A stretch of DNA of 12,831 nucleotides from Bacteroidales bacterium (lineage in GTDB: Bacteria > Bacteroidota > Bacteroidia > Bacteroidales > UBA932). A program made the position numbers and the translations under genes. This document shows positions 1-6,931 of this stretch, in pieces; position 1 is the first letter of the stretch, and every line of letters starts with the position of its first letter. Location: contig JAEDMF010000035.1 of the NCBI GenBank assembly GCA_016303175.1, positions 1 through 12,831 on the forward strand, read 5' to 3'. Under the pieces are notes generated by a model. That model was not told the DNA's origin. It worked only from the letters and a program-made list of their open reading frames with translations, and did no database searches.

Positions 1-1003
1 AGAAGGCCATATAGTACAGGGCAAACACAGGGTAAGGCATCAAATAGAGATACTCCGCGGGGAATCTGTCGAAAATGAAAGTGACTACCGCGCTTATGGT
101 ATATACCGTAAGGATGAAATAATACTGACCGGGATGCTGGAAGATTACGGGACGGCTGAAAAGCACAAGGGTGAACAATAAGCACACCAGCACGAGGGCC
201 ATCATAAAATTGCCCAGCCAAAGAAGGGCTATGGGCCCATTGTAGCCCACTGTCTGCTCATATTCGGCCTTGTATGAATCCAATATCTGCTCAGTATCCG
301 CTGTCACTATATCCGACGTGGAGATTATGACGTTGCCTGCCTTGAACACACCTGACGTGGGGGAAATAGCTTCGCTGTCCTTCTTGTGGAGGGCCTGGGT
401 TATCTGCTTGTCATAGACCAGGTTGGGGGTAAGGATATCCAGAAGCATCGAGGCATTCAGCAAGGAGTCTACCAGAGAATCAGAATACTGTTTGCATAGT
501 TCCGCCGTTGCCTTGGTGCGCAACTGCCTTATAGAATACAACTCGCTGCGGGCCATCCTGCTCGTCTTCTTGTCCCTGTTGATATACACCAGGGAACTGT
601 CCGTCAATCCCTGCAGTTCTCCTCCCGCTTCTATGTTGTCGGGCAGAACTCCCCTTTCGTACATCGGACGCAGCGCCTCCACGAAAGTCCGTGCAAAGTA
701 GCGGAACGAATCCGGCACTGCATCAATTGCCTTGTACTCCAGTTCCCTGAAGAGTTCAGGGGAATAATGGAAATAGGGAATGAACTCTTCGTGCTGCCTT
801 TTTTTCTCCAGACTTATCTGATCTGCGGTCTTGAGTATGGGAAAATCGAAGGGAGCCACGAGGGTCTCATAGTTCCAGACGTGTCCCTTGCGGTAATGGT
901 ACTCGAACTCGCCTGTGCGCGGCATACACAGACCTATGATGACCACGGCCAACAGGGTCGGCACCAATATCTTATAAGATTTTGGGAACTGGATGGGTTT
1001 CAT
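1..1003 (-). CDS. pgpH: PgpH-type 7TM-HD cyclic-di-AMP phosphodiesterase, 5' part (C-terminus beyond window)
   Basis: The frame is open for 334 codons from the ATG at 1003-1001 to the window edge, so only the N-terminal part is seen. It begins with a membrane helix (about residues 11-27). A long extracytoplasmic region follows (about 30-250); it contains the motif APFDFPI (50-56) and a segment FKAGNVIISTSDIV (220-233), both typical of the 7TMR-HDED sensor domain. Membrane helices then start at about 257-282, 294-312 and 315 onward. The family hydrolyses cyclic-di-AMP through a cytoplasmic HD domain; that domain should lie beyond base 1 and is not visible, so catalytic competence cannot be judged. 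The start lies one base after the stop of the upstream SDR gene (TAG T ATG), which suggests translational coupling. The family call rests on recognised sequence pattern and topology. Confidence 0.85.
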   Translation of the reverse strand, partial: MKPIQFPKSYKILVPTLLAVVIIGLCMPRTGEFEYHYRKGHVWNYETLVAPFDFPILKTADQISLEKKRQHEEFIPYFHYSPELFRELEYKAIDAVPDSFRYFARTFVEALRPMYERGVLPDNIEAGGELQGLTDSSLVYINRDKKTSRMARSELYSIRQLRTKATAELCKQYSDSLVDSLLNASMLLDILTPNLVYDKQITQALHKKDSEAISPTSGVFKAGNVIISTSDIVTADTEQILDSYKAEYEQTVGYNGPIALLWLGNFMMALVLVCLLFTLVLFSRPVIFQHPGQYYFILTVYTISAVVTFIFDRFPAEYLYLMPYPVFALYYMAF

Positions 1004-1004
1004 A

Positions 1005-1832
1005 CTACTTTTTCTTGAACGGGCTGTCCGGCTCCTTGGCCATATAAGAAAATTCAAGGACATCAGTCAGAGCCGGGAAAATCTTGTGCATCAGCACGGT
1101 CAATTTTCCTATAGGAGTGAGTATCACCTCCCTGCGGCGTCGACGCAAGCCTTTTGCAAGGTGGAGGGCGCACTCCTCGGCCGTCATCATCCTGCCTTCG
1201 TCACGGGGTGTGGTGCCCTGGGCACTGCCGTCGGCGGTGAGAGCAGCATTGCGGACATTCGAGGCGGTAAAACCCGGAGCGAAGACCATCACGTGAAGGC
1301 CGTCGTACAGGTGTTCTATGCGCAGGGTATCCAAAAAGCCCCTTATAGCGTACTTGCTGCTGCTGTAGCCCGTGCGGCCGGGAAGTCCGGCAAAACCGGC
1401 TATGGAAATGACTCCAACCACACTACCCTTGGAAGCAAGCAGGTAGGGAAGGGCATACTTGGTGCAATACACCGTACCCCAGAAGTTCACGTCCATCAAG
1501 GACTTTATCACCTTGAGGTCCAGGTCGCGGAACATTGCGCGCATGGATATTCCCGCGTTGTTGACCAGTACGTCAATGCCACCGAAGCGCTCCGCCGTCA
1601 GTTCGATAAGTCTGCGGCAATCCTCTTCAACACTTACGTCCGCCTTCACGCAGAGCACCCTGTCACCATAAGTAGCATATTGCTGCTCAAGCAGTTCCAG
1701 CCTCCTTGCGGAAACCGCTACCCGGCAGCCGTAATTGAGGAACAAACGTGCCGAAGCAAGTCCGATACCCGAACTTGCTCCTGTCACGACAACAACTTTG
1801 TCCTTGAAATATGACGCTAGTTTATCCACCAA
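1005..1832 (-). CDS. Short-chain dehydrogenase/reductase, 3-ketosphinganine reductase-like
   Basis: A 275-residue classical SDR with a Rossmann fold. The NAD(P)-binding motif TGASSGIG is at 17-24, NNAG at 91-94, the structural Asn at 116 in DVNFWGT, the catalytic Ser at 143, and Tyr156/Lys160 in YSSSK. SDRs reduce or oxidise carbonyls with NAD(P)H. Because it follows an alpha-oxoamine synthase by 31 bases, the likely job is reducing the 3-keto group of the condensation product (3-ketosphinganine or 3-ketocapnine) at the inner membrane. That role is inferred from context; the SDR family call is firm. The start is unusual: no ATG lies near, a stop sits two codons upstream, and the choice is TTG (1832-1830) or the adjacent GTG (1829-1827). 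No convincing Shine-Dalgarno is visible. The stop is one base from the next gene. Confidence 0.9.
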   Translation of the reverse strand: MVDKLASYFKDKVVVVTGASSGIGLASARLFLNYGCRVAVSARRLELLEQQYATYGDRVLCVKADVSVEEDCRRLIELTAERFGGIDVLVNNAGISMRAMFRDLDLKVIKSLMDVNFWGTVYCTKYALPYLLASKGSVVGVISIAGFAGLPGRTGYSSSKYAIRGFLDTLRIEHLYDGLHVMVFAPGFTASNVRNAALTADGSAQGTTPRDEGRMMTAEECALHLAKGLRRRRREVILTPIGKLTVLMHKIFPALTDVLEFSYMAKEPDSPFKKK

Positions 1833-1863
1833 TAATTACAAGCAATTCAATTGTTGAAAATCA

Positions 1864-3123
1864 CTACTCCACTCTCATCTCGGCAATGTCGTCACCGTCA
1901 TAAGCGCCGGCATCCAGCTTAGCCTTGATTTCCTTGAATGCCGCGAGGGTTTCCTTGACATCGTCCATTGTATGGACAGCGGTGGAGACAATGCGGAAAA
2001 TGACCATACCCTTGGGGATTACGGGATATACGACAACCGAGCAGAATATGTGGTAGTTCTCACGCAAGTCGTAAACCATCTTTGTGGCCTGGGCAACTCC
2101 GCCCTTGATGTGCACGGGGGTCACACAAGCTTCCGCCTCCCCTATGTCGAAGCCCTCCTCGACGAAACCTTTCTGGATCGCGTGGGTGATTTCCCAGCAT
2201 TTCCTGCGGAGTTCGTCACCCTCGGGGGAATCGATGATTTCCATTCTTTTGATGTTGCCGAGCACGAGAGGCATAGGAAGGGCCTTTGCATACATCTGGC
2301 TGCGCATATTATAGCGCAGGTAGTTGATGATGGCGCGGGGGCCTGCGATGAAACCGCCTATGGAAGCCATACTCTTGGCGAAGGCGCCTATGTAAAGGTC
2401 AATGCCGTCCATACAGCCGAGCTGCTCAGAAGTACCGCGGCCGTGCTCGCCCAGAAGGCCGAAACCGTGGGCATCGTCCACGAAAATCCTGAAAGAATAT
2501 TTCTGCTTGAGGGCGACAATCTTATCCAGTTTGCCCAGAGCGCCGGTCATACCGAAGACACCCTCGGTAATCAGAAGCACGCCTCCACCGTTCTCCTCCG
2601 CCTCCTTGCAGGCGCGGGCGAGAACTTTGTCGCAATCCTCTATGTCGTTGTGGCGATATTTGTACTTGCTGCCTATGTGCAGGCGTATGCCATCCAGCAG
2701 ACAGGCGTGAGCCTCGGCATCATATACTATGACGTCGCGGCGGGTCACCAGAGTGTCTATGGCCGAGAAAATACCCTGATAGCCGAAGTTGAAAAGGAAA
2801 GCGTCCTCCTTCTTCTCGAAGTCGGCAAACATCCTCTCCAGTTTTTCGTGATACTTGGTATGGCCCGTCAGCATACGGGAGCCCATAGGATAGGCAAGGC
2901 CCCAATCGGCAGCCGCCTTGGCATCAGCCTCGCGCACTGCGGGATGGTTGGCCAGTCCCAGATAGTTGTTGAGGCTCCAGTTCAGCACGGGCTTGCCGTT
3001 GAAAATCATATGGGGGCCCAGTTCGCCCTCGAGCTTGGGATACATATAATAGCCTGCGGCCTTTTCGAAGTACTGGCCGATGGGGCCGCCTGCATCGTGT
3101 GAAATTCTATCAAAAATGTCCAT
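1864..3123 (-). CDS. Alpha-oxoamine synthase, serine palmitoyltransferase-like (sphingolipid or sulfonolipid synthesis)
   Basis: A 419-residue PLP-dependent fold-type I enzyme of the alpha-oxoamine synthase family (SPT, BioF, KBL, ALAS). It would condense an acyl thioester with an amino acid, with loss of CO2. Family residues are present: GYQG at 114-117, the ring-stacking His139 in DAEAHA, Asp216/Asp217 and His219 in VDDAHG, and the PLP Schiff-base Lys250 in FAKSMASIGG. The N-terminus (GPIGQYFEKAAGYYMYPKLE, 13-32) and the segment YPMGSRMLTGHT (78-89) differ from canonical SPT, where GTGCAGSRFLNGT is expected, so this is a separate Bacteroidota clade. The following SDR argues for lipid synthesis rather than biotin synthesis or threonine breakdown. 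The amino-acid substrate, serine or cysteate, cannot be read from the sequence. The ATG at 3123 lies 11 bases after the gyrB stop, so the two are probably co-transcribed. Confidence 0.88.
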   Translation of the reverse strand: MDIFDRISHDAGGPIGQYFEKAAGYYMYPKLEGELGPHMIFNGKPVLNWSLNNYLGLANHPAVREADAKAAADWGLAYPMGSRMLTGHTKYHEKLERMFADFEKKEDAFLFNFGYQGIFSAIDTLVTRRDVIVYDAEAHACLLDGIRLHIGSKYKYRHNDIEDCDKVLARACKEAEENGGGVLLITEGVFGMTGALGKLDKIVALKQKYSFRIFVDDAHGFGLLGEHGRGTSEQLGCMDGIDLYIGAFAKSMASIGGFIAGPRAIINYLRYNMRSQMYAKALPMPLVLGNIKRMEIIDSPEGDELRRKCWEITHAIQKGFVEEGFDIGEAEACVTPVHIKGGVAQATKMVYDLRENYHIFCSVVVYPVIPKGMVIFRIVSTAVHTMDDVKETLAAFKEIKAKLDAGAYDGDDIAEMRVE

Positions 3124-3134
3124 ATCTGAGTTGT

Positions 3135-5126
3135 TTATGCGTCAATGTTAGCGTAATGCGCGTTCTGCTCTATGAAGTCGCGGCGGGGAGGAACGTCGTC
3201 GCCCATCAGCATACTGAAGGTACGTTCCGCCTCGGCGGCGTTTTCTATTGTTACCTGACGAAGCACGCGGGTCTCGGGATTCATTGTAGTCTCCCAAAGC
3301 TGCTCGTCGCTCATCTCGCCCAGACCTTTATAACGCTGTACGGCAACGTTGGCGCTGCCGCCGAATTCTTCTATAATGGCTGCGCGCTCTTCCTCGGTCC
3401 AGCAGTATTTCTCGCCATCCTTGCTTTTGGTACCCTTCTTCTTGATTTTGTAGAGGGGAGGGGTAGCCAGATAAACGTGTCCGTTGCGGATGAGGTCTAT
3501 CATATAACGGAAGAAGAAGGTAAGGAAGAGGGTGTCGATGTGGGAACCATCGACATCGGCATCGGTCATTATAATGACCTTGTTGTAGCGCAGTTTGCTG
3601 AGATTCAACTCATTGGGGTCATTCTCCGTGCCTATCGTAACTCCGAGAGCGGTGTAGATGTTCTTTATCTGCTCATTCTCGAAAACCCTGTGCATGGGAG
3701 CCTTCTCCACATTAAGGATTTTACCCCTCATCGGCAGTATGGCCTGGATGGAGGAATCGCGGCCGGTCACGGCTGTTCCGCCTGCGGAGTCACCCTCGAC
3801 GAAGAAAATTTCGCATTTCTCGGGGTCGCGTGAAGAACAGTCACTGAGTTTGCCTGGCAGACCGGCTCCGCTCATTACGGTCTTGCGCTGCACCATCTCA
3901 CGGGCCTGGCGGGCGGCGTGACGTGCGGTGGCAGCGAGTATGACCTTGTCCACTATGAGCTTAGCCTCCTTGGGATGCTCCTCGAGGAACTGCTCCATAG
4001 CGGCCGCAGTAGCCTGCGATACTGCGGCAACAACCTCGGGATTGCCCAGTTTGGTCTTGGTCTGGCCTTCGAACTGGGGCTCAGCTACTTTGACCGACAC
4101 AACAGCGGTGAGACCCTCGCGGAAGTCCTCGGGGCTGAGGTCGAACTTCAGCTTGCTGAGCATATTGTTCTTATCGGCGTAGGACTTGAGGGTACGGGTG
4201 AGACCCATGCGGAAGCCCTGCAAATGGGTACCTCCTTCTATCGTATTGATATTGTTGACGTAGGAGAAAATCTTCTCGCTGAAGCCGTTATTGTATTGAA
4301 GAGCGATTTCAATGGGAATTATCTTGTTGGTATCCAAGCAGATAGGGTCAGGAATGATATGCTCGGCGCCGGCATCCAGATACTCCACGAATTCCTTGAG
4401 CCCGTCCTTGGAATAGAACTCGTCGCTACGGAAGCCGGATGTCACGTTGCCCTCGTTGTCGGCATTCTCGATTTTCTCGCGATAATCGGTGAGCGTCAGC
4501 CTGATACCCTTGTTCAGGAAAGCCAGCTCACGAAGACGCGCAGCGAGAGTGTCATACTTGTACTCGGACACGCTGAAAATCTCGGGGTCGGGGTGGAATG
4601 TCACCGTCGTGCCAGTATCCTCGGCGTCACCGACTATCTCCACCGGAGTAAGGGGCTTGCCCTTTGAATATTTCTGCACGAAAATCTTGCCTTCCCTGTG
4701 TACCTCCGCAACGAGAGAGTCACTGAGAGCATTCACGCAGGAAACGCCCACACCGTGCAGACCTCCGGATACCTTGTAAGAATCCTTGTTGAACTTGCCG
4801 CCCGCATGCAACACCGTAAGCACCACCTCCAAGGCGCTGCGATGCTCCTTGGGATGCATACCGGTAGGAATGCCTCGACCGTTGTCCTTGACCCTGATTG
4901 AATTGTCCTCGAGAATGGAGACCTCTATATCTGTGCAGAAGCCTGCGAGAGCCTCGTCGATACTGTTGTCAACAACCTCATACACAAGATGATGGAAGCC
5001 TCTCTCACCGACATCTCCGATATACATCGAAGGTCTCTTTCTGACTGCTTCAAGTCCTTCGAGGACCTGAATCGATCCCGCCGAATAATCCTGATTCTGC
5101 TGATCCTGATCTTTGATTTCGCTCAT
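3135..5126 (-). CDS. gyrB: DNA gyrase subunit B
   Basis: A 663-residue type IIA topoisomerase B subunit. With GyrA it introduces negative supercoils using ATP. The GHKL ATPase shows YEVVDNSIDEALAG (49-62, general-base Glu50, Mg-binding Asn54), DNGRGIP (81-87) and GGLHGVG (121-127). The transducer has PQFEGQTKTKLGN (350-362). The Toprim domain has EGDSAGG (444-450) and TDADVDG (521-527). QRYKGLGEM (597-605) and the ending RRDFIEQNA mark GyrB rather than ParE, and the length fits Bacteroidota GyrB without the proteobacterial insert. I chose the ATG at 5126 because GGAAAG lies nine bases upstream and MSEI is a GyrB-like N-terminus; a GTG at 5159 would add 11 residues but lies inside a hairpin. 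It has its own promoter in the end of the preceding barrel gene. The Toprim-adjacent stretch TAVTGRDSSIQ lacks the Lys and Arg usual there. Confidence 0.97.
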   Translation of the reverse strand: MSEIKDQDQQNQDYSAGSIQVLEGLEAVRKRPSMYIGDVGERGFHHLVYEVVDNSIDEALAGFCTDIEVSILEDNSIRVKDNGRGIPTGMHPKEHRSALEVVLTVLHAGGKFNKDSYKVSGGLHGVGVSCVNALSDSLVAEVHREGKIFVQKYSKGKPLTPVEIVGDAEDTGTTVTFHPDPEIFSVSEYKYDTLAARLRELAFLNKGIRLTLTDYREKIENADNEGNVTSGFRSDEFYSKDGLKEFVEYLDAGAEHIIPDPICLDTNKIIPIEIALQYNNGFSEKIFSYVNNINTIEGGTHLQGFRMGLTRTLKSYADKNNMLSKLKFDLSPEDFREGLTAVVSVKVAEPQFEGQTKTKLGNPEVVAAVSQATAAAMEQFLEEHPKEAKLIVDKVILAATARHAARQAREMVQRKTVMSGAGLPGKLSDCSSRDPEKCEIFFVEGDSAGGTAVTGRDSSIQAILPMRGKILNVEKAPMHRVFENEQIKNIYTALGVTIGTENDPNELNLSKLRYNKVIIMTDADVDGSHIDTLFLTFFFRYMIDLIRNGHVYLATPPLYKIKKKGTKSKDGEKYCWTEEERAAIIEEFGGSANVAVQRYKGLGEMSDEQLWETTMNPETRVLRQVTIENAAEAERTFSMLMGDDVPPRRDFIEQNAHYANIDA

Positions 5127-5135
5127 TTTGTTCGT

Positions 5136-5141
5136 CTTTCC
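5136..5141 (-). promoter_or_regulatory. Ribosome-binding site deciding the gyrB start
   Basis: GGAAAG on the minus strand, with nine bases to the ATG at 5126-5124. It supports that ATG over the upstream in-frame GTG at 5159, which has no such site and is buried in a predicted hairpin. Confidence 0.5.
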
Positions 5142-5150
5142 GTAAATCAC

Positions 5151-5168
5151 GTCCCACACGCGCGGGAC
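5151..5168 (-). promoter_or_regulatory. Stem-loop in the gyrB leader
   Basis: Read on the minus strand, GTCCCGC and GTGGGAC can pair as a 7-base stem (six Watson-Crick pairs and one G-T) around the loop GCGT. It lies in the predicted 5' leader, 24 bases upstream of the ATG and about 10 bases upstream of the ribosome-binding site. There is no U-run after it, so it is not a classical terminator. A regulatory or stabilising role is possible but unproven. Confidence 0.4.
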
Positions 5169-5186
5169 TTAAATCCATAAAACGAA

Positions 5187-5217
5187 CAAAGATAAGTATT
5201 TTTCTCAAAAATTCAAA
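5187..5217 (-). promoter_or_regulatory. Bacteroidetes-type promoter for gyrB
   Basis: On the minus strand a TTTG (5214-5217) is followed by exactly 19 bases and then TATCTTTG (5187-5194). This is a full match to the Bacteroidetes housekeeping sigma consensus TTTG-N19-TAnnTTTG. Transcription would start near 5182, giving a leader of about 55 bases before the gyrB ATG. The upstream half lies inside the last codons of the barrel gene, so gyrB can be expressed apart from that gene. The call is by consensus match only. Confidence 0.75.
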
Positions 5218-6917
5218 ACCACACCCGCCGTAACCGCCACTCCCTTGGGCGCAAGCAGAGGGATGTACTGATTGGCTCTCCCCAACAGGTTCGAACCCTT
5301 CAAATAGAGGGACAAATTGTTGTTCAGACGTCCTTCCACCGAAGCATAAAGGTCGTAAATGAACTGCGTGCGGTAGGAATTGCTCCTGTAGGGAGATTGG
5401 AAGGCGCAGCCGATTTTCGGGAACACTCTGGAGCGCAGGTCGTAACCCAGACTGACATCGGCCTTGAAGGATGAGGGGGTATACAGATGGGACACGCCTC
5501 CAAACCAATAAAAGTATTCGGCGCGGCCATCCAGCCTGAAGCCCGACATACGGAAGCCGAAATCAAGGTGGGCATTGGCATTGTAAAGAGCGCCATAGAT
5601 AATGTTGACCGGCATGATTGGGGTCACAAATGCGCCGTCACCAAAATCCACCTTATACAGAGGACAGTTCTCAATGCCTTGGTAACCGATTCCTATTTCA
5701 TACGAAAAAGCATCCGTGATATTGCCGCGGAGGCCTCCGTCCAAAGTCATATCCTTGGTTTCCGCCATTACAGCTTCCGTGTGGGGGATATTGAAAATAT
5801 CTCTGAATGCAGAACCCCGGGCCCCGTCGAAACTGCCCTTCATATCGGAATGAACAAATACGTCAAGCCATCCGTCCACTGCTTTCCAATCCAGCCTGAG
5901 GGCCGGCCACACTTCCAGTATGTTGTCGCCCCTATTGACTCCCTTTCCGGCAGTGAAGAGCACGGACAGTCCCGCCTCCACAGTAATGTTGCCGTGGGAA
6001 TAAGCATAGCGTGGCTTAAGGACAACGTCAGAGCAATGATAGGGAGCGACCCCGGCGGCATTCTGAAGAGAGAAGGTCGAAGCAGCGAGAGCCTCAACTT
6101 CGAGGGAATGTCCCTTCTCGAAATCATAGCCGAACTCGGCATCGAAGAGCAGGTTGTGCTCGATTATAGCGGGAGTGGCGGCAAAGCCCTTCAGCACGGA
6201 AGATCCGAGCACATAATCTAATTTGAATCCGTAGCGGAAATTATTCTGCCTGTCATCCCTCACGGAGGCAAAATCAATCTTCGCGCGCATCGCGTTGTAT
6301 GAGCGCAGCACGCGGGCGAGGGAAGGGACAGAGTTGAAATGCTCAGGCAGCAGGGAATGGACCCCGTCGTAAGAAAGGCTGAAAAGCAGTCGGCAACTTT
6401 CCCAGTCAGAACGGCCGTTGAACCCGAAAAGCGAGGTCGAGGCAAGTCCGAAACTCTTGTTCCCGTCCTTGACCAGCAATTTGGAGGCGTCGGACTCAAT
6501 GCAGTGATAATTTCCAAAATAGGAACGGTTCTGGGCAAACATTCCCATTTTAAATCTCCTGCCAGAATAGAAATTCCACTCCAAGTCCAGTTCGGGATTG
6601 AGAGTGTATCCCAGGCCGAATTTGAGGTAGAGTTTGTCGGCGTTCCAGGGACGGGCAGCGAGTTCCAAATCAGTATATGAGGGCAGGAACTCGGACCTGA
6701 CGGCCTTGTAGGGATTGGTGAACCCGCTGTAATCAAAATTGAGATCGAATTTGTACAGGCTGTCGGGAATGAAGGTCTTCAGACTGTCTTTCTCGAAACT
6801 GTCCAAATCGGTCTTATAGCGGTTCGTCACCTGAACTGTCTGGTTGAGTTTGGAATCCTGGGCCCGGCCAAGCATACTGCAGCCAATAGCGAGCAGAAAT
6901 ATGATTGTTCTTTTCAT
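5205..6917 (-). CDS. Outer-membrane beta-barrel, plugless TonB-receptor-like protein
   Basis: A 570-residue exported protein. The signal peptide (1-19) has a KR start, a hydrophobic core and likely cleavage GRA|Q. A short N-terminal segment contains QTVQVTNRYK (26-35), which resembles the VTREY-type motif of a Bacteroidota family often annotated as TonB-dependent receptor. The rest is rich in alternating, aromatic-capped strands (LYLKFGLGYTL, LDLEWNFYSG, FSYEIGIGYQG) and ends in a strand with C-terminal Phe (GVVLNF), as expected for a barrel inserted by BAM. I see no plug-domain motifs, and it is shorter than true TonB receptors. It starts 12 bases after the TPR gene, with AGGAG nine bases before the ATG, so the two form an operon and probably a complex. 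The substrate is unknown. Confidence 0.75.
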   Translation of the reverse strand: MKRTIIFLLAIGCSMLGRAQDSKLNQTVQVTNRYKTDLDSFEKDSLKTFIPDSLYKFDLNFDYSGFTNPYKAVRSEFLPSYTDLELAARPWNADKLYLKFGLGYTLNPELDLEWNFYSGRRFKMGMFAQNRSYFGNYHCIESDASKLLVKDGNKSFGLASTSLFGFNGRSDWESCRLLFSLSYDGVHSLLPEHFNSVPSLARVLRSYNAMRAKIDFASVRDDRQNNFRYGFKLDYVLGSSVLKGFAATPAIIEHNLLFDAEFGYDFEKGHSLEVEALAASTFSLQNAAGVAPYHCSDVVLKPRYAYSHGNITVEAGLSVLFTAGKGVNRGDNILEVWPALRLDWKAVDGWLDVFVHSDMKGSFDGARGSAFRDIFNIPHTEAVMAETKDMTLDGGLRGNITDAFSYEIGIGYQGIENCPLYKVDFGDGAFVTPIMPVNIIYGALYNANAHLDFGFRMSGFRLDGRAEYFYWFGGVSHLYTPSSFKADVSLGYDLRSRVFPKIGCAFQSPYRSNSYRTQFIYDLYASVEGRLNNNLSLYLKGSNLLGRANQYIPLLAPKGVAVTAGVVLNF

Positions 6918-6926
6918 CTGTTTGGT

Positions 6927-6931
6927 CTCCT
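6927..6931 (-). promoter_or_regulatory. Ribosome-binding site of the barrel gene
   Basis: AGGAG on the minus strand overlaps the TAG stop of the TPR gene and lies nine bases before the ATG at 6917. It is one of the few good Shine-Dalgarno sequences in the window and suggests ribosome hand-over from the TPR gene. Confidence 0.5.

Noticed and set aside
993..1814. Plus-strand ORF (273 codons) opposite the SDR gene
   Set aside because: Antisense shadow of a conserved SDR; no recognisable motifs.
1972..3102. Long plus-strand ORF (376 codons) opposite the synthase gene
   Set aside because: It lies wholly antisense to a clear PLP enzyme with intact catalytic residues; the translation shows no recognisable domain. 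Biased codon use on the sense strand explains the lack of stops.
1864..3123. BioF (8-amino-7-oxononanoate synthase) or KBL
   Set aside because: The same fold family, but there are no biotin or threonine genes nearby and a ketoreductase-like SDR follows; a lipid role fits better, though this is not proven.
3099..4667. Two long plus-strand ORFs opposite gyrB
   Set aside because: Antisense to gyrB, no domains recognised, no promoter seen.
5127..5159. Upstream GTG start for gyrB
   Set aside because: The extension is not GyrB-like and the GTG lies within the predicted hairpin; the ATG at 5126 has GGAAAG nine bases away.
5050..5178. Possible 42-residue upstream ORF overlapping the gyrB start on the minus strand
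   Set aside because: Its ATG would lie within a few bases of the predicted transcription start, it has no ribosome-binding site, and it runs out of frame through gyrB; most likely chance.
5487..6221. Plus-strand ORF (244 codons) opposite the barrel gene
   Set aside because: Antisense shadow; its low-complexity reading does not resemble a protein family.
6879..6917. Lipobox-like AIGC in the barrel signal peptide
   Set aside because: The position -3 residue is Ala rather than Leu, the h-region would be too short, and a normal A|Q cleavage site follows; barrels are not usually lipidated.
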